In this document: piece by piece, positions 43,176 to 53,581 of the stretch
How positions within the stretch are numbered: position 1 is the stretch's first letter
Layout: the number at the start of each line of letters is the position of its first letter
NCBI GenBank assembly: GCA_017642335.1
Contig: JAGCPF010000002.1
Span: 1-64,000, forward strand
Source of the DNA: Fibrobacter sp.
Lineage (GTDB): Bacteria; Fibrobacterota; Fibrobacteria; Fibrobacterales; Fibrobacteraceae
Length of the DNA: 64,000 bases
Direction of reading: 5' to 3'
Program-made: the position numbers and the translations under genes
The notes under the pieces: generated by a model
What the model saw: only the letters and a program-made list of their open reading frames with translations
Told to the model about the DNA's origin: nothing
Database searches by the model: none

Positions 43176-44801
43176 ATGATCACGACTCTTATCTTATTTT
43201 TGACAGTCCTCCTGTTCATAGGATGTTCCGAAAACAACGTTGCCGGCGGGACCAGCATAGACAAGGGCATCGTGGCTCTCGGGGAATGGAAGGTCGAGGG
43301 GGTCTCCCAGAAGGGCCCCTTCATTATCGGCTCCACGGTAAGCGTCCTGGAACTGGGCGGAAATTCACTGCTTCAAACGGGAAAAGTATTCAAGTCGTCC
43401 ATCAAGAGCGACAAGGGCGATTTTTCCGTCATGGGCCCTGCACTCGCCTCCCAATACGCCATGATAGAAGTGACCGGCTACTACCGCAACGAAATCACCG
43501 GTCTCAAATCCACAAGCCCCTTGACTCTGAACGCCATCGTTGACCTCAGCGACCGCGAAAAGGCCAATGTCAACCTGCTCACCCACCTGGAATACGAACG
43601 CGTCAAGCATCTCGTTTCCGAAGGAATGTCCGTCAAAGATGCCAAGGCACAGGCACAAAGGGAAATCCTTGAAACCATGGCCATGAGCGAATCCAAGGAA
43701 GCATTCGAAGACCTGAACATTTTCGAAGCCGGCGACGCGAACGCAAAACTTTTGGCCATAAGCATCCTGCTGCAAAGAAAAGAGGATGTCGCCGGATTCA
43801 CGGAAAGCCTAGCGAAGTTCTCGATGGAACTCGCCCAAAACGGCTCCTGGAACGATTCGGCGACAAGGACATCCATTGCGGATTGGGCCTACGAAATGGA
43901 ACGGCTCAACAAGTTCGAAGAAATCAGGAATAACATTCTCGGATGGGGCATCTCCGATTCCCTGCCCGACTTCGAGAAGTATATCACCCTGTTCTGGGTC
44001 GACAACTACGGGCTCGGCAAGTGCAGCGATTCCAACAAGGGACACACCGCCCCAAATACGAATCCTTTGAGTCGATGGGCGACAAATAATCCTTTGAGTC
44101 AATGGCCGAAAAAAAGGTTCATCTGTGACGGATCCCGTTGGATTAACATTGCCGATTACAAGGTAGAATTCGAAACCATGACGGACGACAGGGACGGAAA
44201 AACCTACAAGACCTTCCATATCGACGAACAGGTCTGGATGGCCCAAAACCTGAACTACGATTACCAAACCGAAATAACACATTCCACGTGCTACAATGAC
44301 ACGCAAGAATATTGCGACCTATACGGAAGGCTTTACACCCTCGCGGCGGCAGTCGATTCGGCCGGACTCTTCGGAAGCGAAGGGCTTGGTTGCAGCAATT
44401 CGAACATCGACTGCAATCTCGAGGAATCTTCACGAGGAGTCTGTCCCAAAGGCTGGCACCTGCCTTCTAAAGGAGAATGGGAACAACTATTCACGTCAAT
44501 CGGCGACATTGCCACAATTGCGACAATCATGAAAGCCGAAAATGAAATCTGTAGGGACAACGATGGATTAAACAATATTCATAAAGAAATATGTGAAAGA
44601 AATTCAGGTTTTGTTTTTCGTGCATTCGATGAGGAATACCCCAATGCTTCGTTCTGGACATCCACGATTATAAGAATAGACGACGAAGCATTTCCCACTC
44701 GTCTAGTATTTCCGATATACACAGACTTCTTCTCACCCACACCATCTTTCCGAAGCGTACCGATTGAGTATGGAATATCCGTCCGTTGCGTCATGGACTG
44801 A
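43176..44801 (+). CDS. TIGR02145 (Fibrobacter major paralogous domain) lipoprotein, copy 1 (541 aa)
   Basis: Lipoprotein signal ending VLLFIGC. Residues about 37-270 form a conserved domain (VSQKGPFIIGSTVSVLEL, LNAIVDLSDR, helical ERVKHLVSEG). A linker has an imperfect duplication (NPLSRWATNNPLSQWP). The C-terminal domain of about 200 residues is TIGR02145: DRDGKTYKTFHIDEQVWMAQ, then GVCPKGWHLPSKGEWEQL and the final SVRCVMD. That layout resembles C-type-lectin-like FGE folds. GGAGG lies before the ATG. Likely a surface binding protein. First of three tandem paralogues. Confidence 0.82.
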   Translation: MITTLILFLTVLLFIGCSENNVAGGTSIDKGIVALGEWKVEGVSQKGPFIIGSTVSVLELGGNSLLQTGKVFKSSIKSDKGDFSVMGPALASQYAMIEVTGYYRNEITGLKSTSPLTLNAIVDLSDREKANVNLLTHLEYERVKHLVSEGMSVKDAKAQAQREILETMAMSESKEAFEDLNIFEAGDANAKLLAISILLQRKEDVAGFTESLAKFSMELAQNGSWNDSATRTSIADWAYEMERLNKFEEIRNNILGWGISDSLPDFEKYITLFWVDNYGLGKCSDSNKGHTAPNTNPLSRWATNNPLSQWPKKRFICDGSRWINIADYKVEFETMTDDRDGKTYKTFHIDEQVWMAQNLNYDYQTEITHSTCYNDTQEYCDLYGRLYTLAAAVDSAGLFGSEGLGCSNSNIDCNLEESSRGVCPKGWHLPSKGEWEQLFTSIGDIATIATIMKAENEICRDNDGLNNIHKEICERNSGFVFRAFDEEYPNASFWTSTIIRIDDEAFPTRLVFPIYTDFFSPTPSFRSVPIEYGISVRCVMD

Positions 44802-44840
44802 CGATCCCCCCTTTAAACAAAATAAACCGAGGTTTCCAAA

Positions 44841-46379
44841 ATGGTAATTTCATTAATTCTATTTCTGACAGCCCTATTGTTCACAGGATGCTCATCTAGC
44901 ATAGATGACATGGCTAACGCAGACACAAGCGTCGGCCACCTCGGAGGATGGAAAATCGAAGGCGTCTCCCAAAAGGGCCCCTTCGTCACAGGCTCCACGG
45001 TAAGTGTCCTGGAGCTAGACGGAGAATCGATGCTTCAAACGGGTCGCATCTTCAAATCGACTATCAAAAGCGATAGGGGCGATTTCGTTCTCGAAGGAGA
45101 TGCGCTCATCTCCCAATACGCCATGATAGAAGTGAACGGCTACTACCGCAACGAAGTCACCGGTCTCAAATCCACGAGCCCCTTGGCTCTGAACGCCATC
45201 GTTGACCTCAGCGACCGCAAAAAGGCCAATGTCAACCTGCTCACCCACCTGGAATACGAACGCGTCAAGCATCTCGCTTCCGAAGGAATGTCCGTCAAAG
45301 ATGCCAAGGCCCAGGCACAAAGGGAAATCCTTGAAACCATGGCCATGAGCGAATCCAAGGAAGCATTCGAAGACCTGAACATTTTCGAAGCTGGGGAAGA
45401 AAACGCAAAACTTTTGGCCATAAGCATCCTGCTGCAAGGAGAAGAGGATGTCGCCGACTTCACTGAACGCATCGGAAAGTTCGCCATAGAGCTGGCCGAA
45501 AAAGGTGTTTGGGAGGATTCGGTTACAAGGGCCACCATTGCAGACAGAGCATGCGAAATAGCCCAACGCAACATGTACAGCAGCATTAGGGAGAAAATCC
45601 TTAAATGGGGCCTCTCCGGTTCCTTGCCCGATTTCGAAAAGTATATCGACATGTTCTGGGTCGACAACTACGGGCTCGGGAAGTGCAGTGATTCCAACAA
45701 GGGCGACACCACTCAAAACACGAACACATTGAGCAAGCGGGCAGGCGAAAAATTTGTCTGCGACGGATCAAGTTGGATAGCTATCAGCAAAAGCCTTTAC
45801 AAGGGGGTGTTCGGGACTTTGACAGACAAAAGGGACGGAAAAACCTACAAGACCGTCCAAATCGGAGAACAAGTCTGGATGGCCGAAAACCTGAACTACG
45901 ACTATCGAACCACCCTGACGTACTCTATTTGCTATAAAATCGACGAAAACGACTGTAACGCATCCGGAAGATTGTACCCATTTGCGGCGGCAGTCGATTC
46001 TGCCGGGTTATTCGGCGACGGAGGCCTCGGGTGCAGCTATATGCAGGACTCCTGTAACGTGAAGGAATCTTCACGGGGCGTCTGCCCCGAAGGCTGGCAC
46101 CTGCCTTCTAAAGGAGAATGGGAACAACTGATCTCGTCCGTCGACGGCGAAACCAAGGCGGAAATAGCATTGCGAACTGCAGATGATGGCATCGGCACGG
46201 ACAACTATGGCTTTAACATCAAGGACGATGCCGGCTTTTGGACATCCACATACACATTATACTCCAACACATTGATAGATAGAACATACGGAAATCGCCC
46301 TTACTGTTTATACATCCTATATGGAATAGTTACCCAACAGGAGTGCGGTGAGCATGCCGTCCGTTGCGTCATGGACTGA
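44841..46379 (+). CDS. TIGR02145 lipoprotein, copy 2 (512 aa)
   Basis: Same plan as copy 1: lipoprotein signal (LLFTGC), the VSQKGPF domain, a linker, then TIGR02145 ending HAVRCVMD. DNA in the N-terminal domain (about 45115-45435) is almost identical to copy 1 (about 43440-43775), with only scattered differences, while the C-terminal tip between GEWEQL and VRCVMD is unrelated in sequence and length. A GAGG ribosome site precedes the ATG. The gap to copy 1 is 39 bases. Confidence 0.82.
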   Translation: MVISLILFLTALLFTGCSSSIDDMANADTSVGHLGGWKIEGVSQKGPFVTGSTVSVLELDGESMLQTGRIFKSTIKSDRGDFVLEGDALISQYAMIEVNGYYRNEVTGLKSTSPLALNAIVDLSDRKKANVNLLTHLEYERVKHLASEGMSVKDAKAQAQREILETMAMSESKEAFEDLNIFEAGEENAKLLAISILLQGEEDVADFTERIGKFAIELAEKGVWEDSVTRATIADRACEIAQRNMYSSIREKILKWGLSGSLPDFEKYIDMFWVDNYGLGKCSDSNKGDTTQNTNTLSKRAGEKFVCDGSSWIAISKSLYKGVFGTLTDKRDGKTYKTVQIGEQVWMAENLNYDYRTTLTYSICYKIDENDCNASGRLYPFAAAVDSAGLFGDGGLGCSYMQDSCNVKESSRGVCPEGWHLPSKGEWEQLISSVDGETKAEIALRTADDGIGTDNYGFNIKDDAGFWTSTYTLYSNTLIDRTYGNRPYCLYILYGIVTQQECGEHAVRCVMD

Positions 46380-46419
46380 CATATCCCTCTAAACGTAAGA
46401 ATCCAAGGAGAACACCATT

Positions 46420-48075
46420 ATGAAAAACTCTCTTATATTGCTCTTGATAGCCTTGCTGTTTATAGGATGCTCCGAAAGCGCAACCAATATGCCCATTGAA
46501 GCAAGGAAGATTGAAGGGGTCTCCCAAAAGGGTCCCTTTATTACCGGCTCCACGGTACACATCATGGAACTGAATGAAACAACAATGCTTCAAACAGGAA
46601 GAATGTTCAAATCGACCATCAAAAGCGACAAAGGCGATTTCACCATCGAGGGCGATGCGTTTTACTCCAAATATGCCATGATAGAAGTAAACGGCTACTA
46701 TCGCAACGAAGTCACCGGGCTCAAATCCTCGGGCCCCTTGACACTGAACGCCATCACCGACCTCAGCAAACGCGAGAACGTCAATGTCAACTTGCTAACT
46801 CACCTGGAATTCGAACGGATCAAACACCTCGTTTCCAAAGGAAAAACCATCAAGGATGCCAAGGCGCAAGCGGAGAGGGAAATCCTTAAGACCATGGCCA
46901 TGGATGGATCCAAAGAAGCTTTCGAAGACCTGAACATCTTCGGTTCCGGCGAGGGGAACGCAAAACTCCTGGCGATAAGCATCCTGCTGCAAGGCGACGA
47001 GGACGTTGCCGGTTTCACGGAACGCATCGGTAAGTTAGCCATGGAACTGGCCGAAAACGGTACTTGGAACGATTCCGTAACAAGAAATGCCATTGCAGAA
47101 TGGGCCTTCAAAAAGGAACGGAACGACGAGTTCTATGATGAGTCAGAGGATGACAATCTCTATTTCGATATAGTAATCACTAAACCTTATTCCAAGCAGG
47201 GCTTTTTCGATATCAGGAAAAAAATTCTCGAATGGGGCTTTTCCGATTCCCTGCCCAACTTTAGGAAGTATATCAGCATGTTCTGGGCCGACAACTTCGG
47301 GCTCGGGAAATGCAGCAATTCGAACATGGGCGACACGGCCCTAAGCACAAATCCGCTGAGTCCAAATATCGGGTTAAAGTTCGTCTGCGACGGGACTTTT
47401 TGGATTTACACACACAAAGGCACAAGCAAGTACAAAGGCGAATTCGGGACCTTGACCGACGCCAGGGACGGGCACACCTACAAGACCGTCCAAATCGGCG
47501 AACAAGTCTGGATGGCAGAAAACCTGAACTACGACTACCAAACCGAAATAACGCATTCCCTTTGCCACGATAACAAGCAAGAAAACTGCGACGCTTACGG
47601 AAGGCTTTACCCCTTCGCGGCAGCCGTCGATTCGGCCGGGCTGTTCGGCGACGGGGGCCTTGGTTGTGGCGGTAGCGGTTTCAAGGATAATTCAGCCGGC
47701 AATCTGAAAGAATCTTCGAGAGGCGTCTGCCCCGAAGGCTGGCACCTGCCTTCTAAAGGAGAATGGGAACAGCTATTTACAACTGTCGGTGGAATAGACA
47801 AAGCGGCAAAAGTATTGAGCGCCGCGGACGAAGTCGGCACGGACGAATACGGGTTCAACGCCTTTGATGCAGGAATGCACACCTACGGCTCTGGATTTCT
47901 CGGCATTCCCGGTTATAGCGGTTCCATTTATTGGACATCCACACCCTATGATATGACAATTTCGAATGTAGAACCCGACTTCAGATCGACCCGTGTAGAG
48001 ATTGTACCAAACATGATAGACTTTCAAGTCAATGATTTGGGATATGCCGTTGCCGTCCGCTGCGTAATGGACTGA
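46420..48075 (+). CDS. TIGR02145 lipoprotein, copy 3 (551 aa)
   Basis: Same plan, more diverged: lipoprotein signal (LLFIGC), the VSQKGPFITGSTVHIMEL domain, an extra acidic insert near residues 233-260 (NDEFYDESEDDNLYFDI), then TIGR02145 with its own variable tip (YGFNAFDAGMHTYGSGFLG) before AVRCVMD. AAGGAG precedes the ATG. It ends the tandem array, and a terminator follows. Confidence 0.82.
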   Translation: MKNSLILLLIALLFIGCSESATNMPIEARKIEGVSQKGPFITGSTVHIMELNETTMLQTGRMFKSTIKSDKGDFTIEGDAFYSKYAMIEVNGYYRNEVTGLKSSGPLTLNAITDLSKRENVNVNLLTHLEFERIKHLVSKGKTIKDAKAQAEREILKTMAMDGSKEAFEDLNIFGSGEGNAKLLAISILLQGDEDVAGFTERIGKLAMELAENGTWNDSVTRNAIAEWAFKKERNDEFYDESEDDNLYFDIVITKPYSKQGFFDIRKKILEWGFSDSLPNFRKYISMFWADNFGLGKCSNSNMGDTALSTNPLSPNIGLKFVCDGTFWIYTHKGTSKYKGEFGTLTDARDGHTYKTVQIGEQVWMAENLNYDYQTEITHSLCHDNKQENCDAYGRLYPFAAAVDSAGLFGDGGLGCGGSGFKDNSAGNLKESSRGVCPEGWHLPSKGEWEQLFTTVGGIDKAAKVLSAADEVGTDEYGFNAFDAGMHTYGSGFLGIPGYSGSIYWTSTPYDMTISNVEPDFRSTRVEIVPNMIDFQVNDLGYAVAVRCVMD

Positions 48076-48110
48076 CAACCGGAACAAAAGCGCATCCTCT
48101 CTGCACAAAA

Positions 48111-48142
48111 GAGGCGAACCGCATAAACGGCTCGCCTTTTTT
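48111..48142. terminator. Terminator after the TIGR02145 array
   Basis: Stem GGCGAACCG-CATAAA-CGGCTCGCC (one A-C mismatch) followed by six T. The A run on the left side may allow it to work for pta too, from the other direction. Confidence 0.8.
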
Positions 48143-48182
48143 AGCAAAGATGTCTGCTTAAACCCGCGCGGGCTTAACCTAC

Positions 48183-49583
48183 TTAACCCGCCTGCACGGC
48201 GGTGAGCGCGATCGTGTAGACGATGTCTTCCACCAATGCGCCACGGGAGAGGTCGTTCACGGGCTTCGCGAGGCCCTGGAGCATCGGGCCGATGGCGATG
48301 GTGCCATGGGCGCTGCGCTGCACGGCCTTGTAGCCGATGTTACCGGCAGAGAGGCTCGGGAACACGAACACGGTCGCCTTGCCGGCGACGGTGCTGCCGG
48401 GGGCCTTCAGGGACCCGACACTGGGCACGGTCGCCGCATCGTACTGGAGCGGGCCGTCCACGAGCATCTCGGGGCGGGCTTCCTTCACAATCTTGGTGGC
48501 CTCGCGCACGAGGTCGGCATCGGGACCCTTGCCGCTGTTCATGGTGCTGTAGCTGAGCATGGCCACGCGACTCGGCAGGCCGAAGGCCTTGGCCGTGTCG
48601 TCGCACTGCATGGCGATGCCGGCGAGTTCCTCGGCGGTCGGGTTCAGGTTGATGGCGCAGTCGCCGTAGATGTACGTCTTGCCGGGCATGCACATGAAGA
48701 ACACGGAGCTCACGGACTTCACGCCCGGGGCGCACTTGATGACCTGCAGGGCAGGGCGCAGCGTGTCGGCCGTGGAGTGGATGGCGCCAGAGACGAGGCC
48801 GTCCACTTCGCCCATCTTGAGCATCATGGTACCGAGCATCACGTTGTCGGCGAGGGCCGCACGGGCCTGGTCCTCGGTCATGCCCTTAGACTTGCGGAGT
48901 TCCACGAGGGTCGGTACGTACTTCTCGGCGAGCTCGGCGGAGGGTTCGATGATTTCGATGTCGGCGGGGAGCTGCACGCCCTGTTCCTTGGCAACAGCGA
49001 GGATTTCGTCTTTCTTGCCGATGAGGACCGGCACGGCAATCTTACGGTCGATCACGAGCTTTGCGGCCTGCACGGTACGCGGTTCGCTACCTTCGGGGAG
49101 CACGATGCGCTTCTTGGCCTTGGAGGCCTTGAGGAGCAGCCCTGCGCGGAACATGGCCTGGCTCGTCTTGCGTTCGGCGGGCTCGGCGGCGAGGTCGGCG
49201 GCAAGGCACTTCCCGCACTTGAGCAAGCGGCACGGGCAGAACAGGTCGGCGTCTTCGCTGTCGGAATAGATTTTCGCATCCAAGGCGGTCGCGAGGGAGT
49301 CGTTGAAGCTCTGGGCGACCACGTCGCTCATGCCGGTGGCGCCTTCCACCACGACGGCGTCCACGGAATCAAAGTCCTGCTGCAAGAAATCAGCGCAAAT
49401 CTTTTCCATGAGGGTTGCGGTTTTGCCGGCCTTGATTTCGGCGGCGGCATCAGCGGCGGTCACGAGGGAAAGCGGATTGTAGGAACCCACCACCAGGCCG
49501 GCCTGGGCGGCGGCATCCTTGACTTCTTGGACCTTGGCGGCCATACTGGAAGCGGCCGTCACGACTAGGTAAACTCGATTCAT
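48183..49583 (-). CDS. pta: Phosphate acetyltransferase (466 aa)
   Basis: Converts acetyl-CoA and phosphate to acetyl phosphate in the acetate pathway, important for a fermenter making succinate and acetate. The N-terminal part (residues 1-120) is a P-loop-like accessory domain without a clear Walker motif. The catalytic PTA domain has [46 protein letters not shown] and the ending [20 protein letters not shown]. The ATG at 49583 has GGAG upstream; an in-frame ATG at 49595 overlaps that ribosome site and is unlikely. Length matches mid-sized Pta. Confidence 0.93.
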   Translation of the reverse strand: MNRVYLVVTAASSMAAKVQEVKDAAAQAGLVVGSYNPLSLVTAADAAAEIKAGKTATLMEKICADFLQQDFDSVDAVVVEGATGMSDVVAQSFNDSLATALDAKIYSDSEDADLFCPCRLLKCGKCLAADLAAEPAERKTSQAMFRAGLLLKASKAKKRIVLPEGSEPRTVQAAKLVIDRKIAVPVLIGKKDEILAVAKEQGVQLPADIEIIEPSAELAEKYVPTLVELRKSKGMTEDQARAALADNVMLGTMMLKMGEVDGLVSGAIHSTADTLRPALQVIKCAPGVKSVSSVFFMCMPGKTYIYGDCAINLNPTAEELAGIAMQCDDTAKAFGLPSRVAMLSYSTMNSGKGPDADLVREATKIVKEARPEMLVDGPLQYDAATVPSVGSLKAPGSTVAGKATVFVFPSLSAGNIGYKAVQRSAHGTIAIGPMLQGLAKPVNDLSRGALVEDIVYTIALTAVQAG

Positions 49584-49896
49584 TTTTAACTCCATTTTTG
49601 GAAAAATTGTTCCTTATGCTAAAAAAAGTAGCGAAAAATGGGCAAAAAAGTGTGAAGATATTCACCGAAAAGTACCCTTTTTCCGACCCTCCGGAACCCC
49701 CAATCCCTTTTTTGACTATTTTCGGGTAATTTCGTTCCAGCCTTGAGGTTATCTCAACAAGTTTTGCCCTTGGCTACTTTTTGTTTGCTTGACTTCGCTA
49801 TTTCTTGAATATATATTTAATATGTAATTGTATTTGGGTTAATCATTTATCAACGTAATTAGTCGCCCCACTGGTTGGGATTCTAGGAGCGCAATA
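49584..49896. other. Divergent intergenic region (pta / fibro-slime)
   Basis: 313 bases without a gene. It holds the promoter of the fibro-slime gene at 49789-49817. A pta promoter is expected near 49620-49680 but no clear hexamers were seen. Confidence 0.5.
49789..49817 (+). promoter_or_regulatory. Promoter of the fibro-slime gene
   Basis: -35 TTGACT (49789-49794), 17-base spacer, -10 TATATT (49812-49817). The predicted leader is about 73 bases. Confidence 0.65.
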
Positions 49897-52800
49897 ATGA
49901 AGAATAAACTTCTATTTGGCGTCGCCCTATGCTTAGGGCTGTTTTCTATGGCCTCCGCGCAATTCGGAGGCCCTGGAGGACGAAACAACGGTCAGACGAC
50001 CACCGAAGAACCGGCGGCCGGTCCTGGTGATACTGGTGCAGAAGCTGTCGAACCGACCAATCCCACACGCCCGGGCGGTGGCAATGGTGGTAGCACAAGT
50101 CGCCAGACATCCAATACCGTCACCATCCGTTTCATGACCCCGTGGACGAACTCCTCGGCCATCATGCATGCAGGTAACGCTACCGACTCGATGAAACTCG
50201 TCAAGAACTATTGCGGATGGTTCGAGTCCAAGGTCCCCGCCCCCGGCGAGGGCCAGAGTGCGCAGATTTACTTCACCCAGACCCTGGGCGGAACCCCCTA
50301 TGGTGCGGGCGGCCTCAACAATACCGACCCCATCTCGCTGGACAGCATCCTCGCCGCCGGCGCGACGACCGTCTGGATCAAGCCGGTACCGTTCCCGAAC
50401 GGCACGCCCACCCTTTACAGCGATTTCCCCACCGGCTCCCTGGGCGTTTGCACCAAGAAGCTCCCCGTCATGGTGTTCGACTGGTATCACGGTGAAAATG
50501 GCGATGGAGGCGTCAGGACATCAACAAGAACTAATAGAGACTCCACAGTCACAACAACAACAACGTATGGCAATGGCGCCAAGGACCAGGATCCCAACCT
50601 CGGCCCGCTGTATGCCACCAGCAACGACTTCGGTTCCGGCGGCTGCGGTCGCCGTACCGCCGGCATGGTCGAACCTGTTCTCGGCCCGAACGGAGTCCCC
50701 GTCCGTGCTGCCGTGTTCCCCGAAAGCTGCCAGCTGACCGAACATATCAACAACTGGTTCCTGCCGCAGGTGGTGGCGCACGATGCTGCGGGCAAGGAGT
50801 ACACGAACGCGACTTGCCGCGAAATCGAACTCGAAATGGACGAAAACGGCATGTGGCTCGGACAGAGAGACAAGAACAGCCCCGCAGGCGGACTCTTCCT
50901 GCTCGACGACTTCCAGTTCCTAGACCCAGCTGAAACAGTCAAAAACCCCTTCTACGACAACCTGAGCGGACAAGGCGCCAGGGGCGGCAGGCACAATTTC
51001 GGCTTCACCATGAAGATCCAGGCTCAGTTCGAATATGTTCCCGGCCAGTACTTCTCGTTCTTCGGCGATGACGACGTGTGGGTGTTCATCAACAACCGCC
51101 TCGTCGTGGATATCGGTGGTCAGCACGCACAAGAAGAAGGTGCAGTCGACCTTGACACCCTAGGCCTCACTCCCGGTGTGACCTACCCGTTCCACATTTT
51201 CTATGCTGAACGCCATATTTACGAATCCAACTTCAAGATGCTTACCTCCATCGACCTCCAGACGGAAGCGAGCCTTCTCTTGAGCAACCTCTCTACGGAT
51301 ACCCGCAACCTCAACTACGAAATCTGGCAGATCGTCCGCGAACAGCAGCTCTCCTGCGACTTCTCGAACACCATGCAGACCAAGGATACCACGAGAGCGC
51401 CCTCCAACTTCAACCTGAGCGGCGGTAACCTCCCGGCCGAAGGCGTGTACCTCGACTCCGCAGGCACCTGGTACGGCGGCATCATCATCAACAAGGATAT
51501 GTCTGGCTTCAAGGTGAACGTCGATGCCATTAAGGAAGCACGTGCCCTTTCTCCGGGTCAGTACTGCGTCCGCTTCTCCCTCCAGGCCGACCCGACCCAG
51601 GGTGACGAAGTCTGGTTCGAAGTCGACGCCTACGCCCTCCCGACCGTCGTCTTCTCCGACAACAAGTGGAAAGTCCTCGGCAGCAACCTGAACAGCCAGG
51701 TGACCCCGATTGGCGAATGGGCCTACCAGAAATACCAGGTCAATGTGCAGTACGAAGAAGAATGGGGCGCCGAATACAACGACATTCTCTATATCAACGT
51801 GACCGACACTCTGATAAGCGTTGTCGACGAAGCCGGCAACCCGATCAACTCCGTCATGCTCAACGCAGGCAAGGGCACGTTCTACATCATCGGCAAGGGC
51901 GAAGTCGTGAACGCCACCTTGATGGTCAAGGGAGCCGCCTCCGCGAATACCGCAACCTGGACGAACATCAACCTGAAACTCCCGCCCGTACCGCTTGTCG
52001 ATTACGCCATCATGTACGACCGCGACGGCGACGGACGCGCAGACAGCCTTTATGTCAAGTACACCAAGGAACTTGTCGGCAAGAGCAAGATCGATTCGCT
52101 GCAGTTCACCTTCGGCGAAAAGTTCCCCGTGCTTACCAAGTACATCCTGTACAACGACTCCACGCTCGTCCTCACGGCCGAGGGCGGTTTCGGCAACACC
52201 GTGTTCACGGGCTCCAACGACACGCTCTATAACGGCCTCATCGAGACATGGTTCACCTTCTCCGATAACGGTGGCAAGTCGGTGTTCCCGATTACCGGCG
52301 ACATCATCGACCGCGTGAACCCGATTATCACCTCCGCCGAAGTCGAAATTACCGACCACAACACGAACCTGGTCATTACCTTCAGCGAAGCCATTGCCGA
52401 CAGCAGCAAGGGCTACTACCTGGAACTCTTCGCCTACAAGTGCTGGCGTACCGGCGTTCTGAAGGACCCCATCGATCCGATGTCCATCAGGAAGGTTAAA
52501 CCGAACATCTGGAAGATGCCCTTCAACGGCGGCTTGAACGACGTCGTCCCGGCCGTCGGCGACTCCATCCGTCTTGTCCCCGGCGACGCCCCGCTCTACA
52601 TTACGGGCCACGAAGTCGCATACGACCTGTCCGGTACATCGCCGCACCTGCTGAACCCGTGGGTCCGCATCACCGGTGACCAGGAAGTCCAGGTGACCAG
52701 CGCACCGGTCGCATCGGTCAACGCCGAGAACGAAAAGACCGTCGCCATCGTCACAAACAAGGAAGCGACCGTTCCTACGCTCATCACCGACATGACGAAG

Positions 52801-53394
52801 GACGTCAAGGAAATCGTCGACGAATACGGCGTGCAGGGCCACCTCATCGGCTTTGACATGGCGCAGCTCGCCCAGAACGAAAACGCGGCCGTCGTTGCCG
52901 ATATCGATAAGGGCAAGCTCACTGTCGATATCCTCCGCCAGATCGAGAACAACGAAATTTCCCTCAAGAAGGCCAAGAAGACCTATGGTCTGAGCGATGC
53001 CACCGTGAATGCCATCAAGGAAGGTACGCTCAACTCGGGTAACATCGCCGGAGTCAAGAACGGCACCGTGAAGGTGATGAGCAAGGAAAACATCACGCTC
53101 CACTACAAGACGAGCTACTTCACGAGCCTCGGCCATTACGTGAACGGAGAATCCGGCTCCATCGCCTGCGCCGACACCATCTACAAGGGCGACTGCCTGA
53201 ACAACGGCGGCAACCTGTTCCTCGCCTGGAACATGAGGGCAACCGACAACAGGCTCGTGGCTACGGGCGTGTACATCGCACGACTCGAAATCAAGGTGAA
53301 GGCCGGCAAGAAGGTCATTTCCGAGATGACGCGCGACATGCTCTGGGGCGTGCGCCGCGGCAAGGTCAATGCGCTCGACCTGAACATCAAGTAA
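49897..53394 (+). CDS. Fibro-slime domain surface protein (1165 aa)
   Basis: Signal peptide (MKNKLLFGVALCLGLFSMAS), then a Gly/Thr/Pro-rich stretch (residues 20-70). A beta-rich domain follows (VTIRFMTPWTNSSAIMHAGN). The fibro-slime domain, a PA14-like carbohydrate-binding module, covers residues about 330-455 (KIQAQFEYVPGQYFSFFGDD, DVWVFINNRLVVDIGGQH, FHIFYAERHIYESNF). Several Ig-like repeats come next, and the C-terminus has an FlgD-like motif (NLFLAWNMRATDNRLVATGV). Fibro-slime proteins are linked to adhesion to cellulose in F. succinogenes. AGGAG precedes the ATG. Confidence 0.87.
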   Translation: MKNKLLFGVALCLGLFSMASAQFGGPGGRNNGQTTTEEPAAGPGDTGAEAVEPTNPTRPGGGNGGSTSRQTSNTVTIRFMTPWTNSSAIMHAGNATDSMKLVKNYCGWFESKVPAPGEGQSAQIYFTQTLGGTPYGAGGLNNTDPISLDSILAAGATTVWIKPVPFPNGTPTLYSDFPTGSLGVCTKKLPVMVFDWYHGENGDGGVRTSTRTNRDSTVTTTTTYGNGAKDQDPNLGPLYATSNDFGSGGCGRRTAGMVEPVLGPNGVPVRAAVFPESCQLTEHINNWFLPQVVAHDAAGKEYTNATCREIELEMDENGMWLGQRDKNSPAGGLFLLDDFQFLDPAETVKNPFYDNLSGQGARGGRHNFGFTMKIQAQFEYVPGQYFSFFGDDDVWVFINNRLVVDIGGQHAQEEGAVDLDTLGLTPGVTYPFHIFYAERHIYESNFKMLTSIDLQTEASLLLSNLSTDTRNLNYEIWQIVREQQLSCDFSNTMQTKDTTRAPSNFNLSGGNLPAEGVYLDSAGTWYGGIIINKDMSGFKVNVDAIKEARALSPGQYCVRFSLQADPTQGDEVWFEVDAYALPTVVFSDNKWKVLGSNLNSQVTPIGEWAYQKYQVNVQYEEEWGAEYNDILYINVTDTLISVVDEAGNPINSVMLNAGKGTFYIIGKGEVVNATLMVKGAASANTATWTNINLKLPPVPLVDYAIMYDRDGDGRADSLYVKYTKELVGKSKIDSLQFTFGEKFPVLTKYILYNDSTLVLTAEGGFGNTVFTGSNDTLYNGLIETWFTFSDNGGKSVFPITGDIIDRVNPIITSAEVEITDHNTNLVITFSEAIADSSKGYYLELFAYKCWRTGVLKDPIDPMSIRKVKPNIWKMPFNGGLNDVVPAVGDSIRLVPGDAPLYITGHEVAYDLSGTSPHLLNPWVRITGDQEVQVTSAPVASVNAENEKTVAIVTNKEATVPTLITDMTKDVKEIVDEYGVQGHLIGFDMAQLAQNENAAVVADIDKGKLTVDILRQIENNEISLKKAKKTYGLSDATVNAIKEGTLNSGNIAGVKNGTVKVMSKENITLHYKTSYFTSLGHYVNGESGSIACADTIYKGDCLNNGGNLFLAWNMRATDNRLVATGVYIARLEIKVKAGKKVISEMTRDMLWGVRRGKVNALDLNIK

Positions 53395-53413
53395 GTTTCT
53401 CTACACATGCAAT

Positions 53414-53445
53414 AACGCCTCGCATCACTGCGGGGCGTTTCTTTT
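53414..53445 (+). terminator. Terminator after fibro-slime gene
   Basis: Stem AACGCCTCGC-ATCACT-GCGGGGCGTT (one G-T pair) followed by T-rich sequence. Confidence 0.8.
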
Positions 53446-53520
53446 ATGTACACGGTGCACGTTCGGCGAGGCGCAATGGCATGCAGCCAAACGGCTTGTC
53501 ACGAACAGTCGCATACGACA

Positions 53521-53543
53521 AAGGCCGGACTAAGTCCGGCCTT
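53521..53543. terminator. Perfect 10-bp hairpin between convergent genes
   Basis: AAGGCCGGAC-TAA-GTCCGGCCTT. There is no strong T run on either side, so it may be a weak terminator for the RNase E/G gene or an mRNA-stabilising stem. Confidence 0.5.
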
Positions 53544-53581
53544 CGTACAAACTATTTTACAAGGGATACTATCCCGCACAA

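Noticed and set aside
48306..49568. 420-codon plus-strand frame opposite pta
   Set aside because: Antisense shadow of pta, with a composition dominated by Gly, His and Ala.
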